Assembly: GCF_023652955.1 (NCBI RefSeq)
Contig: NZ_JAKLOY010000009.1
Location: forward strand, 124,001 to 188,000
Source: Geomonas sp. Red32
GTDB lineage: Bacteria > Desulfobacterota > Desulfuromonadia > Geobacterales > Geobacteraceae
Direction: 5' to 3'
Length of the DNA stretch: 64,000 nucleotides
Shown: piece after piece, positions 1 through 8,936 of the stretch
Layout: every line of letters starts with the position of its first letter
Numbering within the stretch: position 1 is the first letter of the stretch
Program-made: the position numbers and the translations under genes
The notes under the pieces: model-generated
Databases searched by the model: none
What the model saw: only the letters and a program-made list of their open reading frames with translations
What the model was told of the DNA's origin: nothing

Positions 1-1
1 C

Positions 2-2260
2 TGCACCTGTGCGGATCTTCCCAGTTTTGCGTTGACGTCCAAGAGGCTGAGGACCTGCTGCCGGAAACTCTTTCTCCCCTTGCTCGGGATTTCTTCGCTT
101 TTGCTGTCGATGTATTGGGCGGCCGCCTACCCGGATACCCTCCGGCGCTCGTATCCGCTCTGGTGGTTCGTGGTAGGGGGCATCGGCATGTTCGGTAGCG
201 GGTGGCTGCTGCGCGCCGTCTGCTACCTCTTTCCATGGGGCAGGGACCCGAATGGCGGCGAGAAAGGGATCGTTGCCGTCCGGTATTTCCTTTCGACGCT
301 GGCGGCACTGCTGGCCGGCGCGCTGGGGGGATGTCTTTGCTATTATGCGGGCATCAATGTGCTCCCGCTCCTCCCCGAACCCGGTGCCGGTTGCGGTGCC
401 CCAGTCGTCTACGCCACCTTGGCGGTTCCGCTCCTCATTGCCGTCTACCTGCTGGCGGGGGTGATTCACATCCTGCTTTTAAATTGCTGGACCGGCGACG
501 ATGACCGTGAATGGTGGGCCCGCTCCGGCGCCTTCCTGCTCATGGTGTTCCTGGGGTGGTTGACGCTGTTTGTCCTGGTCGTTTTTGGCCCCTCGCTGCT
601 CAACGCCCAGAATGTAAACAACCTCTTGGCCACCTTCGGGATTTCAGGGGTCTCGGGTTTAGTGACCGCCTTGCTGGGGAAGAGCCAGGCGACCCCCTCA
701 CCGTTGAGGGGGACCGAGCAGAAGGAGAATCCTTTCGCGAAGTTCGGGCTGCACCTCGCGGCGCTGGTTTTCATCGTCCTGCTGGTGGTCGGACTTTCGT
801 CGCTCGCTACGCTGATCATCAACCCGGCTCCGGCTCAAAAACATCACCCGCTTACCTTCTGCGTACCGGTTCCTAAGGCCCCGCCATCAGGTACCACAGC
901 TTCGGCGAGCGCGGCCCCAGCTACGGCTCTGGCTACCACAACTCCGGCTACGGCTACAGCTACGGCTACGGCACCGGCTACAGCGACCGCGACGGCTACG
1001 GCGACGGCTAACAAAGCGCCCGCCGTTCAGCCGGCGAAAAAGGCACCGGAGCCCGACCGGCACCTGGCATCATTCTGCAATCAGTGGTCGCTTTGGCAGT
1101 TGTTTCTCCTGTTCCTGGTAACCCTGGCCTTCTCCTTCTTCGTCGGGCGGCTTACCAATCCGAACAAGTTTTCGCTGCACGCACTCTACCGGTTGCGCCT
1201 CATCCGGGCCTACCTGGGAGCGACCAGGAATCCGCAGACCGACCGCCGCAGTCCGCATCCCTTCACCGGATTCGATCCCAACGACAACGTCTTTTTGCAC
1301 ACCCTTGCCGCCCGGCCGTTCCATATCGTGAACATGGCGTGGAACGTGGTGAAGGGAAGCAAATTGGGATGGCAGGAGCGGAAGGCGATCTCCTTTACCG
1401 CCTCGAAATTGCACTGCGGCAACGCCGACCAGGGGTACCGGCCGAGCGAATTTTACGGGATGACGCGCGGTTTGGGGCCGATCTCGCTGGGAACCGCGAT
1501 GGCAATTTCCGGGGCGGCCGCCAGTCCCAATATGGGGTATCACTCCTCGCCGCTGATCACCTTCGTTATGGCGTTTTTCAACGTGCGTCTGGGGTGGTGG
1601 CTCGGCAATCCGAAAAAGGAAAAGTGGAGAAAGAGCGGGCCGTCGATAGCTTTTTGGCCCATGTTGAAGGAGACCTTCGGGTTCACCAACACGGAGAGTT
1701 CCTTCATCTATCTCTCTGATGGCGGTCATTTCGAGAACTTGGGCTTGTATGAAATGGTGAGGAGGCAATGCCGGTTCATCGTGGTGGGGGATGCTTCGTG
1801 CGACGCAAAGACCGGCTTCGAAGACTTCGGCAACGCCGTGCGGAAGATCAGGGTGGACCTTGGGGCGGAGGTCGAGATCAACCTGGAAAAGCTGAAGCCG
1901 GAAGAGGATAAGCTGGACGAGCTCAGGAAGTGCGACTGTCACTTTGCCGTCGGGACCATCAAATATGCAGGCGGCGATGAGGCATTACCCAAGGAAGGGA
2001 TCCTTCTCTATCTGAAACCCGCGCTCTGCAAGAAGATACCGGCCGATGTCTTCGATTATGCCAAACAGAATACGGACTTCCCCCACGAAAGCACCGCCGA
2101 CCAATGGTTCAGCGAGTCGCAGTTCGAGAGCTACCGTAAACTGGGCTATCACAGCATCGAGCACCTGATGCAACTACTCGGCACAGCCAGTTTCACCACC
2201 CTCGACGGGTTTTTCGACGCGGTGAGACAGAAGATAGGGGCGGCCGCCGAGAAAAAGTGA
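2..2260 (+). CDS. Patatin-like phospholipase family membrane protein, 5' end outside the window
   Basis: The frame is open to the left edge, so the true start is probably upstream; a TTG at 32 is the first possible start inside the window. About seven hydrophobic segments occupy the visible N-terminal half. They are interrupted by an Ala/Thr-rich low-complexity stretch (about 890-1020) built of repeated GCTACG-like codons. The C-terminal part has the block SLGTAMAISGAAASPNMG and, near 1718, YLSDGGHFENLGLYE. The second matches the Asp-Gly-Gly half of the patatin Ser/Asp dyad in large membrane-bound members of the family. No GxSxG nucleophile motif is visible; I infer it lies upstream. Lipid acyl hydrolysis at a membrane is the likely role, but only half of the active site is seen. 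Confidence 0.7.
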   Translation, partial: CTCADLPSFALTSKRLRTCCRKLFLPLLGISSLLLSMYWAAAYPDTLRRSYPLWWFVVGGIGMFGSGWLLRAVCYLFPWGRDPNGGEKGIVAVRYFLSTLAALLAGALGGCLCYYAGINVLPLLPEPGAGCGAPVVYATLAVPLLIAVYLLAGVIHILLLNCWTGDDDREWWARSGAFLLMVFLGWLTLFVLVVFGPSLLNAQNVNNLLATFGISGVSGLVTALLGKSQATPSPLRGTEQKENPFAKFGLHLAALVFIVLLVVGLSSLATLIINPAPAQKHHPLTFCVPVPKAPPSGTTASASAAPATALATTTPATATATATAPATATATATATANKAPAVQPAKKAPEPDRHLASFCNQWSLWQLFLLFLVTLAFSFFVGRLTNPNKFSLHALYRLRLIRAYLGATRNPQTDRRSPHPFTGFDPNDNVFLHTLAARPFHIVNMAWNVVKGSKLGWQERKAISFTASKLHCGNADQGYRPSEFYGMTRGLGPISLGTAMAISGAAASPNMGYHSSPLITFVMAFFNVRLGWWLGNPKKEKWRKSGPSIAFWPMLKETFGFTNTESSFIYLSDGGHFENLGLYEMVRRQCRFIVVGDASCDAKTGFEDFGNAVRKIRVDLGAEVEINLEKLKPEEDKLDELRKCDCHFAVGTIKYAGGDEALPKEGILLYLKPALCKKIPADVFDYAKQNTDFPHESTADQWFSESQFESYRKLGYHSIEHLMQLLGTASFTTLDGFFDAVRQKIGAAAEKK

Positions 2261-2351
2261 GGAAAACCGGCCACGAGACAGGAAGGAAAAGCTGAGAAAC
2301 CGGGCCACGGAGACACGGAGAAAATCTGAGGAGAAAAAGATCGTGGCTAGT

Positions 2352-3854
2352 CTAGGCTTGTGAGGTTCTCTCCGTGGCTTCTCCGAAGGAGAAGTAGAAC
2401 GTCGCACCCTTGCCGAGGCCGCTTTCGCAGAAGATCTTGCCGCCGTGCCGGAGGATGATCCGCTTCACCGTTGCGAGCCCGATGCCGTGTCCCTCGACTC
2501 CGTTGACGTTGGAGAGCCGGTGGAAGGCATCGAAGACCCGCTCTGCCTGCCCCTGCTCAAGCCCAATGCCGTTGTCTTTCACGTAGTAGAAGGTCTCGCC
2601 GCCGTGCTCTGTCTGGCCGACGTCGATGACGGCCGGGTCAGCGCTCCGCGAGTACTTCCAGGCATTTCCCAAGAGGTTGTGCATCACCACCCGCGCCAAA
2701 TCGTGGTCGGCACTGGCCGTAAGCCCCTCCGCGATCCGGAAGATCGCCTGCCGGTCCTGTTCCTGGAACTGCAGTTCCACGGCAATGTCATGGCTCATGG
2801 CTGTTAAATCCGCCCCGCTGCGAACCAGGTTCCCCCGCGTTACCCGCGAGAAATCCAGGAGCGCCGAAATGAGCCTCGCCATGTTCTCCGCCGACTCCAT
2901 GATGGATCCGATGTAACTCTCGAGGGCTTTGGGCTCCCTGGCTTCGGGAATCTGCTGGATGAGCTGGCAGTACCCGCTCACCGCCGTCAACGGGCTCCGC
3001 AGGTCGTGGGAGACGGTCGAGCAGAAGTCGTCCAGTTCCCGGTTGGCGGTCTCCAGTTCCTGCGTGCGGGACAGCAGGTCGTCGTTGAGCGCGACGATCT
3101 TCTGCACCCCCGCGTCGCGCTCCCTGATCGTTCGACGAAGCCGCGAGCTGCCGAAGAAAATCCCCGCCACCCCGATCCCCCATAGCGGCAGGAAGCTGAT
3201 CGCCACGAAGATGGAATTCTGCCTGGCTACCGCCCAAAGCGGATCGAGCGGCACCGCGATGCTGAGCCCCCCCCTCACGTCTCCCACGCGGTATCCCTGC
3301 TTGGCGTGGCATTTGAGACACGCCTCCTCGCACATCAGCGGCTTCATCAGCCGGAGGTAGGTGTGGTTGCCCATCTTCTCGACGGTGCTTTTTTCCTCCT
3401 CCTTGGAAGAAAAAGAGGCCAGGGCCGACGCTTCCCAGGTATCGGGCTTGTTGTCGGGACGAATGGGCCGCAAGCTGGTGAGGTGCCCCTTGGTGAATGG
3501 CGAGCCCGACGACATGTCGGAGATCAGACGGGCCATGTAGGCGGGATTGACCATGGTCAGCGTCTTTCCCTCCGTCGTTCGGATGTCCCGTTCCGGCAGG
3601 GCGGAAAGGTAGGGATTGGGCTGGGTGGTCCGGGTGATCGGGGCGTAGACCGGACCGGCCTGGGCGTTCCAATGGCGGTAGGTGACATCGCGCTCGAAAT
3701 GGCTGCGCGCCTGCGCCCGCGCCAACTCGACGGCCTGCGACTTCTCGTGGTGGAAGTTGAGCGCGGCCAAGACCACGATAACCGCCGTCCAGCCTGCCGT
3801 GAGGCTCCACGCGTAGCAGGTCAGCGCCCGTGGCTGGGTAAGGTTTTCCTTCAT
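2352..3854 (-). CDS. Sensor histidine kinase with periplasmic c-type haem (DUF3365/Tll0287-like) domain
   Basis: 500 residues. Membrane segments at about 11-33 and 214-236 bracket an extracytoplasmic domain carrying CLKCH (residues 179-183), a covalent haem c motif, followed by GDVRGGLSIAVPL, typical of DUF3365 domains. A HisKA block follows (phospho-acceptor His 283 in STVSHDLRSPLTA), then an HATPase domain with N, G1 (DNGIGL) and G2 (GHGIGLATV) boxes. There is no receiver, so a separate regulator is needed. The start at 3854 was chosen because AAGGTGAA lies directly upstream; the frame extends further to 4019 without a ribosome site. It converges with the patatin-like gene. The haem suggests redox or gas sensing; the ligand is unknown. 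Confidence 0.88.
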   Translation of the reverse strand: MKENLTQPRALTCYAWSLTAGWTAVIVVLAALNFHHEKSQAVELARAQARSHFERDVTYRHWNAQAGPVYAPITRTTQPNPYLSALPERDIRTTEGKTLTMVNPAYMARLISDMSSGSPFTKGHLTSLRPIRPDNKPDTWEASALASFSSKEEEKSTVEKMGNHTYLRLMKPLMCEEACLKCHAKQGYRVGDVRGGLSIAVPLDPLWAVARQNSIFVAISFLPLWGIGVAGIFFGSSRLRRTIRERDAGVQKIVALNDDLLSRTQELETANRELDDFCSTVSHDLRSPLTAVSGYCQLIQQIPEAREPKALESYIGSIMESAENMARLISALLDFSRVTRGNLVRSGADLTAMSHDIAVELQFQEQDRQAIFRIAEGLTASADHDLARVVMHNLLGNAWKYSRSADPAVIDVGQTEHGGETFYYVKDNGIGLEQGQAERVFDAFHRLSNVNGVEGHGIGLATVKRIILRHGGKIFCESGLGKGATFYFSFGEATERTSQA

Positions 3855-4068
3855 TTCACCTTCCGCTATTGTTGTGTCGATGGATCGGATACTGGACCGC
3901 ATTGGTAACGTGTCGTCATAGCACAAATATTCCTTTAGCGCTATTACAACAAGAACGCTGTTTTTGTTTCTGCGATGCCAGATAGTGGGCTGTTGCCGGA
4001 AAGTAAATGTCTCTTCCATCGGGTGACAATCTGTGACGGATGCTTCCCACTGCTTGCCTCCGTCGGGC

Positions 4069-4095
4069 TTGACACAGTCGCCCCGGTGTTAGAAT
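4069..4095 (+). promoter_or_regulatory. Candidate sigma-70 promoter for the zinc-ribbon protein gene
   Basis: TTGACA at 4069-4074 and TAGAAT at 4090-4095 with a 15-base spacer, shorter than the usual 17. It lies about 80 bases upstream of the ATG at 4176. Confidence 0.4.
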
Positions 4096-4175
4096 TGTAT
4101 ACGGTTGATGAGTGCCAGTTCATTTTCTGGTTAATCGTCTGTGCCAAGGGTTAAAGCCCGGGCAAGGGAGGCATT

Positions 4176-4463
4176 ATGCAATCCTGCAAATCGTGCGGCG
4201 AAGAGATGACAGATAACGGCAACTTCTGTCCCAACTGCGGGTGCGGCGTCTCCGACGACACTGTCACCATCCGGTTGACCAAGAGGGCGTTTCACAACCT
4301 CAAGCTGTACTCGCTGGTGTCGATCGGGGCCGGGTTATCGCTGATGTTCCTCGGCATGAGCTCGCCGGCACTCGGCGCGGCGGTTCCTCTCATGTCGTCC
4401 TTTCTGATCATGGGGGGGCTCGTCGTCTTCGTACTGGCCCGCTTCGGGGCGTGGTGGCAGTAA
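4176..4463 (+). CDS. Small membrane protein with N-terminal zinc ribbon
   Basis: 95 residues. The N-terminus has two CxxC knuckles (CKSCG and CPNCG, residues 4-22), a zinc-ribbon pattern. Two hydrophobic segments follow (about 45-62 and 67-88), so the ribbon should face the cytoplasm next to a membrane hairpin. The ATG at 4176 has AGGGAGG about six bases upstream. The next gene downstream is a response regulator about 100 bases away on the same strand, so the two may be co-transcribed. No function is recognised; similar ribbon-plus-membrane proteins are generally uncharacterised. Confidence 0.75.
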   Translation: MQSCKSCGEEMTDNGNFCPNCGCGVSDDTVTIRLTKRAFHNLKLYSLVSIGAGLSLMFLGMSSPALGAAVPLMSSFLIMGGLVVFVLARFGAWWQ

Positions 4464-4565
4464 GGAGGCTCAACTCGGCCGGGCTATTGCCGATAAGGGG
4501 AAAAAGGTGATTTCATTCGGGCCGGCCGATTGGTCGTCTTACCCAGTACGTTGGAGGAGTCTTCA

Positions 4566-5513
4566 TTGAATCCCGCCGCAAGTTATTCAGTTCTCGTTGC
4601 CGATGACAATGCCCTGATCCGCAACATTCTCACCGATCTCCTCAAGGCGATGGGGTTCGCGGTGACCGAGGCGGAGGATGGCCAGGAGGCGCTGCAGTTA
4701 TATCGCGCCAACCGCTTCCACATCATCATTACCGACTGGGTCATGCCGAACATGACCGGGCTGGAGCTGTGTGAGGCGGTCCGTGCCGACACCGCCAGGC
4801 TCGCGGCGACCGGTTACACCTACATCATCATGCTCACCAGCCAGGACAGTAAGAACGACCTGATCGCCGCACTGACAGCAGGGGCGGACGAGTATCTCAC
4901 CAAGCCGGTTCACAAGCCGGAGCTCCAGGCGAGGATCAGGACTGCCATGAGGATCATTGAATTGGAAGGAATCAGGGAGGCACATGTGCAGCAGTTGCAG
5001 ACCGCATCGTTGATCGACGTACTCACCTGTGTCCACAACCGGAAGTTCATGGAGGAGAGGCTGCTGATGGAGATCAAGCGGGCCAACCGCTACCAGCGTC
5101 CGCTCTCCGTCATGGTCGTCGGCTTCCACCAGTTGGAGGCTTTCCGTAAGGGGCACGGGATTTTCGTAACCGAAAAGCTTTTGCAGGCCACCGCCTCGGT
5201 CCTGAAGGATTCCGTCCGCCAGGAGATCGACTGGGTGGCGCGCTGGTACGATTACCAGTTCATGGTGCTTTTGCCGGAGACCGACGTGGAGGGTGCCTCC
5301 ACCATGGCGAAAAGGCTGAAATTGAGGCTGAACCAGCAGGTGATCGAGTTCAACGACCAGCAATTCAAGGTCGTCTCCCTGTTCGGGATCGTCGGCTACA
5401 ACGGCCAGCAGGACAGGCAGGATGTCTCGGTCGAGGTCATGGTGGAACTGGCCCAAAAGGCGCTGGAGAACGCCGGGACCGACACCCAGGTGGCCGGGAT
5501 CAAGCTGAACTGA
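4566..5513 (+). CDS. Response regulator with receiver and degenerate GGDEF domain
   Basis: 315 residues from the TTG at 4566, chosen because GGAGGAG sits seven bases upstream; the frame extends to a TTG at 4530 without a ribosome site. The receiver (residues 7-125) has the acidic pair DD, phospho-acceptor Asp 57 (IITDWVMPNMTG) and the KP pair (YLTKPV). The second half has the GGDEF fold pattern (LTCVHNRKFMEERL, then a C-terminal sheet), but the signature reads YDYQF instead of GGDEF. The metal-site DxD strand reads VVGF. Cyclase activity is therefore very unlikely. The domain may act as a dimerisation, GTP-binding or protein-interaction module switched by phosphorylation. Confidence 0.85.
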   Translation: MNPAASYSVLVADDNALIRNILTDLLKAMGFAVTEAEDGQEALQLYRANRFHIIITDWVMPNMTGLELCEAVRADTARLAATGYTYIIMLTSQDSKNDLIAALTAGADEYLTKPVHKPELQARIRTAMRIIELEGIREAHVQQLQTASLIDVLTCVHNRKFMEERLLMEIKRANRYQRPLSVMVVGFHQLEAFRKGHGIFVTEKLLQATASVLKDSVRQEIDWVARWYDYQFMVLLPETDVEGASTMAKRLKLRLNQQVIEFNDQQFKVVSLFGIVGYNGQQDRQDVSVEVMVELAQKALENAGTDTQVAGIKLN

Positions 5514-5567
5514 GCAGCCGGATCCCGCGTGGCAACGGGGCCCCGCCCTCTGTTGCCCCAGCCGGGG

Positions 5568-5774
5568 TTATTTCCTGGTTGTGTAGACGGTGAAGGCCAG
5601 GAATCCTCCCGCGGCCATGAGAAACCAGGAGGAGGGCTCGGCATGACTGACCCTCCGCAAAACGGAGATACCGGTGACGTCGGAGTCGATTTGCCCGTTG
5701 GCGATGGTAATGGCGGAGGCACTCGACAGGGAAATCACGACCGCAGACAAGGCAACCATCACGATTTTCTTCAT
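5568..5774 (-). CDS. 68-residue exported protein with PEP-CTERM-like C-terminus
   Basis: The ATG at 5774 has a near-perfect AAGGAGG site. The product has a signal peptide (MKKIVMVALSAVVISLSSASA), a very short mature region, then AEPSSW followed by a hydrophobic segment and a basic end (YTTRK). That order (xEPS, membrane span, Arg/Lys tail) is the layout of PEP-CTERM sorting signals processed by exosortase, here with Ala instead of the first Pro. The frame runs upstream to 5846 but without a ribosome site. It converges with the response regulator gene. A PEP-CTERM assignment would require an exosortase elsewhere in the genome; otherwise this is a small two-span membrane peptide. Confidence 0.6.
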   Translation of the reverse strand: MKKIVMVALSAVVISLSSASAITIANGQIDSDVTGISVLRRVSHAEPSSWFLMAAGGFLAFTVYTTRK

Positions 5775-6144
5775 GGCGGGCCTCCTTGCTACATCGAATG
5801 ACGCGATTCCGGATGAAGCTCGAGCTGCAACTCCTGTACCCTCCACTTATCCGCCTGATTGAGCAAACTTTCCACCCTCACGTTCGGCGTGCTGTAAGGA
5901 GTCCCGTACAGTTTATGAGAGTTCGTGTCGGGCTCCTTTACACCTTGATCAAGTCTCGTGCGAACTACTCCCTTCCCCGGCGTCTTCAGCTCTCAGCGTT
6001 TTTCTGTCACAGTTTCCGCCGATCGTGTACTATCATCCCCCTTAAACGCTACCACCAGCCTCTTGCAACTACCCTCATGGCAGGCACCTTCGCCCCTTCA
6101 TGGGAGAGGGTGGCCGGTGACCGGGGCGGAAGGAAAGATCGATC
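5775..6144. other. Intergenic gap, divergent between two small genes
   Basis: No convincing gene. A GC-rich piece near 6086-6122 (CCCCTTCATGGGAGAGGGT) resembles a degenerate copy of the dispersed palindromic element described elsewhere in this window. Promoters for both neighbours should lie here, but no clear box was found. Confidence 0.4.
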
Positions 6145-6372
6145 ATGTCCAAACGCGGTAAACAGAAGAAAGCCGAGAATGTGGAAAAACGCCGCATCCA
6201 GTTGGAGGAGGCTGTCGAGTGCCTTGCCGTCAAGCAGGCGGCGGAAAGAAGCATGGGCCCGCTCGTCCTGAAAAAGAAACCGAAGCAGTGTACCTTCAAG
6301 TATTGCCTCCGCTATGTCGATCCCGTCTGCACCGTCTGTCCCTACTGTGGGAACACCCTGGTCGCAACCTGA
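6145..6372 (+). CDS. 75-residue Lys-rich protein with C-terminal zinc-binding cysteines
   Basis: The N-terminal half is charged and probably helical (KRGKQKKAENVEKRR, then EEAVECLAVKQAAERS). The C-terminal half has CTFKYC, then CTVCPYCG, giving a possible four-cysteine zinc site of the rubredoxin or ribbon kind. The start at 6145 is preceded by GGAAGGAAAG about seven bases upstream. An eight-base T run follows the stop codon. No family is recognised; the combination of a basic helical region and a ribbon would fit nucleic-acid or ribosome contact, but that is inference. Confidence 0.65.
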   Translation: MSKRGKQKKAENVEKRRIQLEEAVECLAVKQAAERSMGPLVLKKKPKQCTFKYCLRYVDPVCTVCPYCGNTLVAT

Positions 6373-6421
6373 ACGTTTTTTTTTCCTAACAATCGGCCAT
6401 GATGCCTCCGCTACGGCAAGC

Positions 6422-6456
6422 CCCCGAAAACGGGGCGAACGCCTGCTGGGCGTTCG
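6422..6456. other. Two adjacent perfect stem-loops upstream of a chemoreceptor gene
   Basis: CCCCG-AAAA-CGGGG (6422-6435) is immediately followed by CGAACGCC-TGCTG-GGCGTTCG (6436-6456, eight-base-pair stem). Neither is followed by a T run, so they are not ordinary intrinsic terminators. They lie about 145 bases before the ATG at 6602. Confidence 0.5.
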
Positions 6457-6601
6457 TCTGCTGGGCCTTGTCTGTCCGGACATTGGCGCCGGTCCGTCTC
6501 CGTGTTTTCCTGATGTCTATCGGCGGCAAAAAAACTCCTTTAGTCAGTGAACTCCACAGTCGATACAGATCGGAAGTTCATAAAGCAAGGGAGGAAGACG
6601 G

Positions 6602-8644
6602 ATGAAGTGGTTCGCAAACCTAAGGATCAACGCGAAGATTTTGTGTGTGGTTGGGGGGGTGCTGGCTTTAACTTGCGTGCTGGGGATCTTCGCCATCATG
6701 CAGCTGTCGCGGGTGAACGCGTCCACCGTCGACATTGCAACGAACTGGCTGCCCAGTGTCAGGGTCCTAGGCCGCATCGAGAGCGTCGCCGGCGACTTCC
6801 GCCGTTCCGAATTTCAGCACATTCTCTCCACCACAAAGGATGAAATGGGGAAGTTCGAGAAGCGGATGGACAAGGATCTGGCCGAATTCAAGAAGAACTC
6901 AGTCGACTATGAGAAGATGATCGCTTCCCCTGAGGAAAAGCAGCTCTACCAGCAGTTTTCCGCCCGATGGGCTCAGTACTTGGAGGTCCATCAAAAGCTC
7001 CTCGACCTTTCCCGCCAGAATAAGAACAAGGAGGCCGTCGAGGTAATCCGCGGCGAATCCGCGAAGGCCTTCAACGACACCATGGACCTGATCGACCAGG
7101 ATATCGCCCTCAACGACAAGGGGGCGGACACGGCCACCGTCAAGGCGGCGGCCACCTACACCAGCTCGCGTAACACGCTGATCGGCGTCATGGTCGCGGC
7201 CATCCTGATCGGCGTCGTCTTGGCCATCGCGGTGGCGAGGACCATCAGCCGGGCGCTCCAGCACGGCGTGGGGGTTGCCCAGAAACTGGCGGAAGGGGAT
7301 CTTTCCGTCTCCATCGGGGAAACCAGCAAGGACGAGACCGGCGATCTCCTCCGTGCCATGCAGACCATGATCGTCAGCATCAAGGCGCTGGTCGACGACA
7401 CCATGAGGTTGGGTAAAGCGGGGCTTGAGGGACAATTGTCGGTCCGTGCCGATGCCAGCCGTCATCAAGGGGCCTACCGCGACGTCATCGCCGGAGTCAA
7501 CGGCACCCTCGACGCAGTGATCGGCCCCCTCAACATGGCGGCCGACTACGTCGACCGCATCTCGAAAGGGGACATGCCGCCGGTCATCGTCGAAGAGTAC
7601 CGCGGGGACTTCAACGCCATCAAGCACAACCTCAACGAGCTTATCCAGGCTACCAACACCATCACCGTCGCGGCCGGCCAGGTGGCGGGGGGCGATCTCA
7701 CCGTCAAGCTCTCCGAACGCTCCGCCAACGATCAGCTGATGCGCTCGCTCTCCCAGATGGTTTCCAAACTCTCCGAGGTGGTCAACGACGTCAAGGCGGC
7801 CTCCAGCAACGTCGCCACCGGGAGCCAGCAGATGTCGTCCGGCTCCGAGGAACTCTCGCAGGGTGCGAGCGAGCAGGCAGCTGCCGCCGAGGAGGCCTCC
7901 GCGGCCATGGAAGAGATGTCGTCCAACATCAGGCAGAATGCCGACAACGCCCTGCAGACCGAGAAAATCGCAGTGAAATCGGCTGCCGATGCCCAGGAGG
8001 GGGGCAAGGCTGTGGCGCTCACCGTCACCGCCATGAAGGATATCGCCAGCAAGATCTCCATCATCGAGGAGATCGCGCGACAGACCAACCTCTTGGCACT
8101 GAACGCCGCCATCGAGGCCGCCCGGGCCGGTGAGCACGGCAAGGGATTCGCGGTGGTCGCTTCCGAGGTGAGAAAGCTCGCCGAACGAAGCCAGAAGGCC
8201 GCCGCCGAAATTTCCGAGCTCTCCTCCTCCAGCGTCGAAGTGGCCGAACAGGCGGGCGGCATGCTCAACCGGATGCTCCCGGACATCCAGCGCACCGCGG
8301 AACTGGTCCAGGAGATCTCCGCCGCCTGCAAGGAGCAGGATTCCGGCGCCGAGCAGATCAACAAGGCGATCCAGCAGCTCGACCAGGTGATCCAGCAAAA
8401 TGCCGCGGCAGCCGAACAGATGTCCTCGACCGCCGAGGAGCTTTCCTCCCAGTCGGAGCAGTTGCAGGAGACCATCGCATTCTTCACGGTGGTGGAAGGG
8501 GGAGCGCGTGGCGCCAAGCGGTCGGCGGTCAAGACCCAGGCCAAGCCGGCGGTGAAAAATCCGGCGGCCAAGGGGCAGCGGCTGACTACTGCAGGGGCTG
8601 TCCTGGAGATGGCGGCTTCGGACGAGGCCTTCGAGAACTACTGA
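6602..8644 (+). CDS. Methyl-accepting chemotaxis protein, four-helix-bundle sensor with two HAMP-like regions
   Basis: 680 residues. Membrane segments at about 11-32 and 191-212 flank a periplasmic region that is helical and charged, as in 4HB_MCP sensors. HAMP follows, then a second HAMP-like segment (about 300-400, with GDMPP and GGDLTV), then a long coiled-coil signalling domain. The hairpin tip is intact at about residues 489-512 ([19 protein letters not shown]). The C-terminal tail is Lys/Ala-rich and ends AFENY rather than the classic NWETF tether. The ribosome site GGGAGG precedes the ATG at 6602. It should signal to CheA/CheW at the inner membrane. A strong terminator follows at 8692. 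Confidence 0.93.
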   Translation: MKWFANLRINAKILCVVGGVLALTCVLGIFAIMQLSRVNASTVDIATNWLPSVRVLGRIESVAGDFRRSEFQHILSTTKDEMGKFEKRMDKDLAEFKKNSVDYEKMIASPEEKQLYQQFSARWAQYLEVHQKLLDLSRQNKNKEAVEVIRGESAKAFNDTMDLIDQDIALNDKGADTATVKAAATYTSSRNTLIGVMVAAILIGVVLAIAVARTISRALQHGVGVAQKLAEGDLSVSIGETSKDETGDLLRAMQTMIVSIKALVDDTMRLGKAGLEGQLSVRADASRHQGAYRDVIAGVNGTLDAVIGPLNMAADYVDRISKGDMPPVIVEEYRGDFNAIKHNLNELIQATNTITVAAGQVAGGDLTVKLSERSANDQLMRSLSQMVSKLSEVVNDVKAASSNVATGSQQMSSGSEELSQGASEQAAAAEEASAAMEEMSSNIRQNADNALQTEKIAVKSAADAQEGGKAVALTVTAMKDIASKISIIEEIARQTNLLALNAAIEAARAGEHGKGFAVVASEVRKLAERSQKAAAEISELSSSSVEVAEQAGGMLNRMLPDIQRTAELVQEISAACKEQDSGAEQINKAIQQLDQVIQQNAAAAEQMSSTAEELSSQSEQLQETIAFFTVVEGGARGAKRSAVKTQAKPAVKNPAAKGQRLTTAGAVLEMAASDEAFENY

Positions 8645-8691
8645 TCGCCCGAAAGGGCATCGAATATCCGGTATCGAAAATAGGCAGTGAA

Positions 8692-8728
8692 AAAGGGGCA
8701 CCCCATCGGCGGGTGCCCCTTTCTTATT
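8692..8728 (+). terminator. Intrinsic terminator after the chemoreceptor
   Basis: AAAGGGGCACCC, short loop, GGGTGCCCCTTT, followed by CTTATTATT. Located 48 bases after the stop at 8644. Confidence 0.85.
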
Positions 8729-8741
8729 ATTCAGCGGGAGG

Positions 8742-8908
8742 AATCAGGTCCCCCCCTTTGAAAAGGGGGGGGACAGGGGGGATTTATGGAGCTGACCCCA
8801 GGGAAAAATCCCCCTTTGTCAAAGGGGGACTTCGAATCTGGTCCTCCCCTTCAAGGTGGGGCGTGGAATCAGGTCCCCCCCTTGTCAAAGGGGGGACAGG
8901 GGGGATTT
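8742..8908. repeat. Cluster of four GC-rich palindromic repeat units
   Basis: Unit 1 (8742-8786) and unit 4 (8866-8908) share the order AATCAGGTCCCCCC, an AT core (TTTGAAAA or TTGTCAAA), GGGGGG, ACAGGGGGGATTT. Unit 2 (about 8806-8831, AATCCCCCTTTGTCAAAGGG) is in the opposite sense, and unit 3 (8842-8860, CTCCCCTTCAAGGTGGGG) is a shorter variant. The whole interval between the chemoreceptor terminator and the LuxR-type regulator is made of these units. Confidence 0.75.
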
Positions 8909-8936
8909 GCCTTTGGTCCGGCAAACGAGCCTTACG

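Noticed and set aside
8742..8908. Repeated palindromes considered as a CRISPR array
   Set aside because: Copies are in mixed orientations and irregular spacing, and no cas genes are present.
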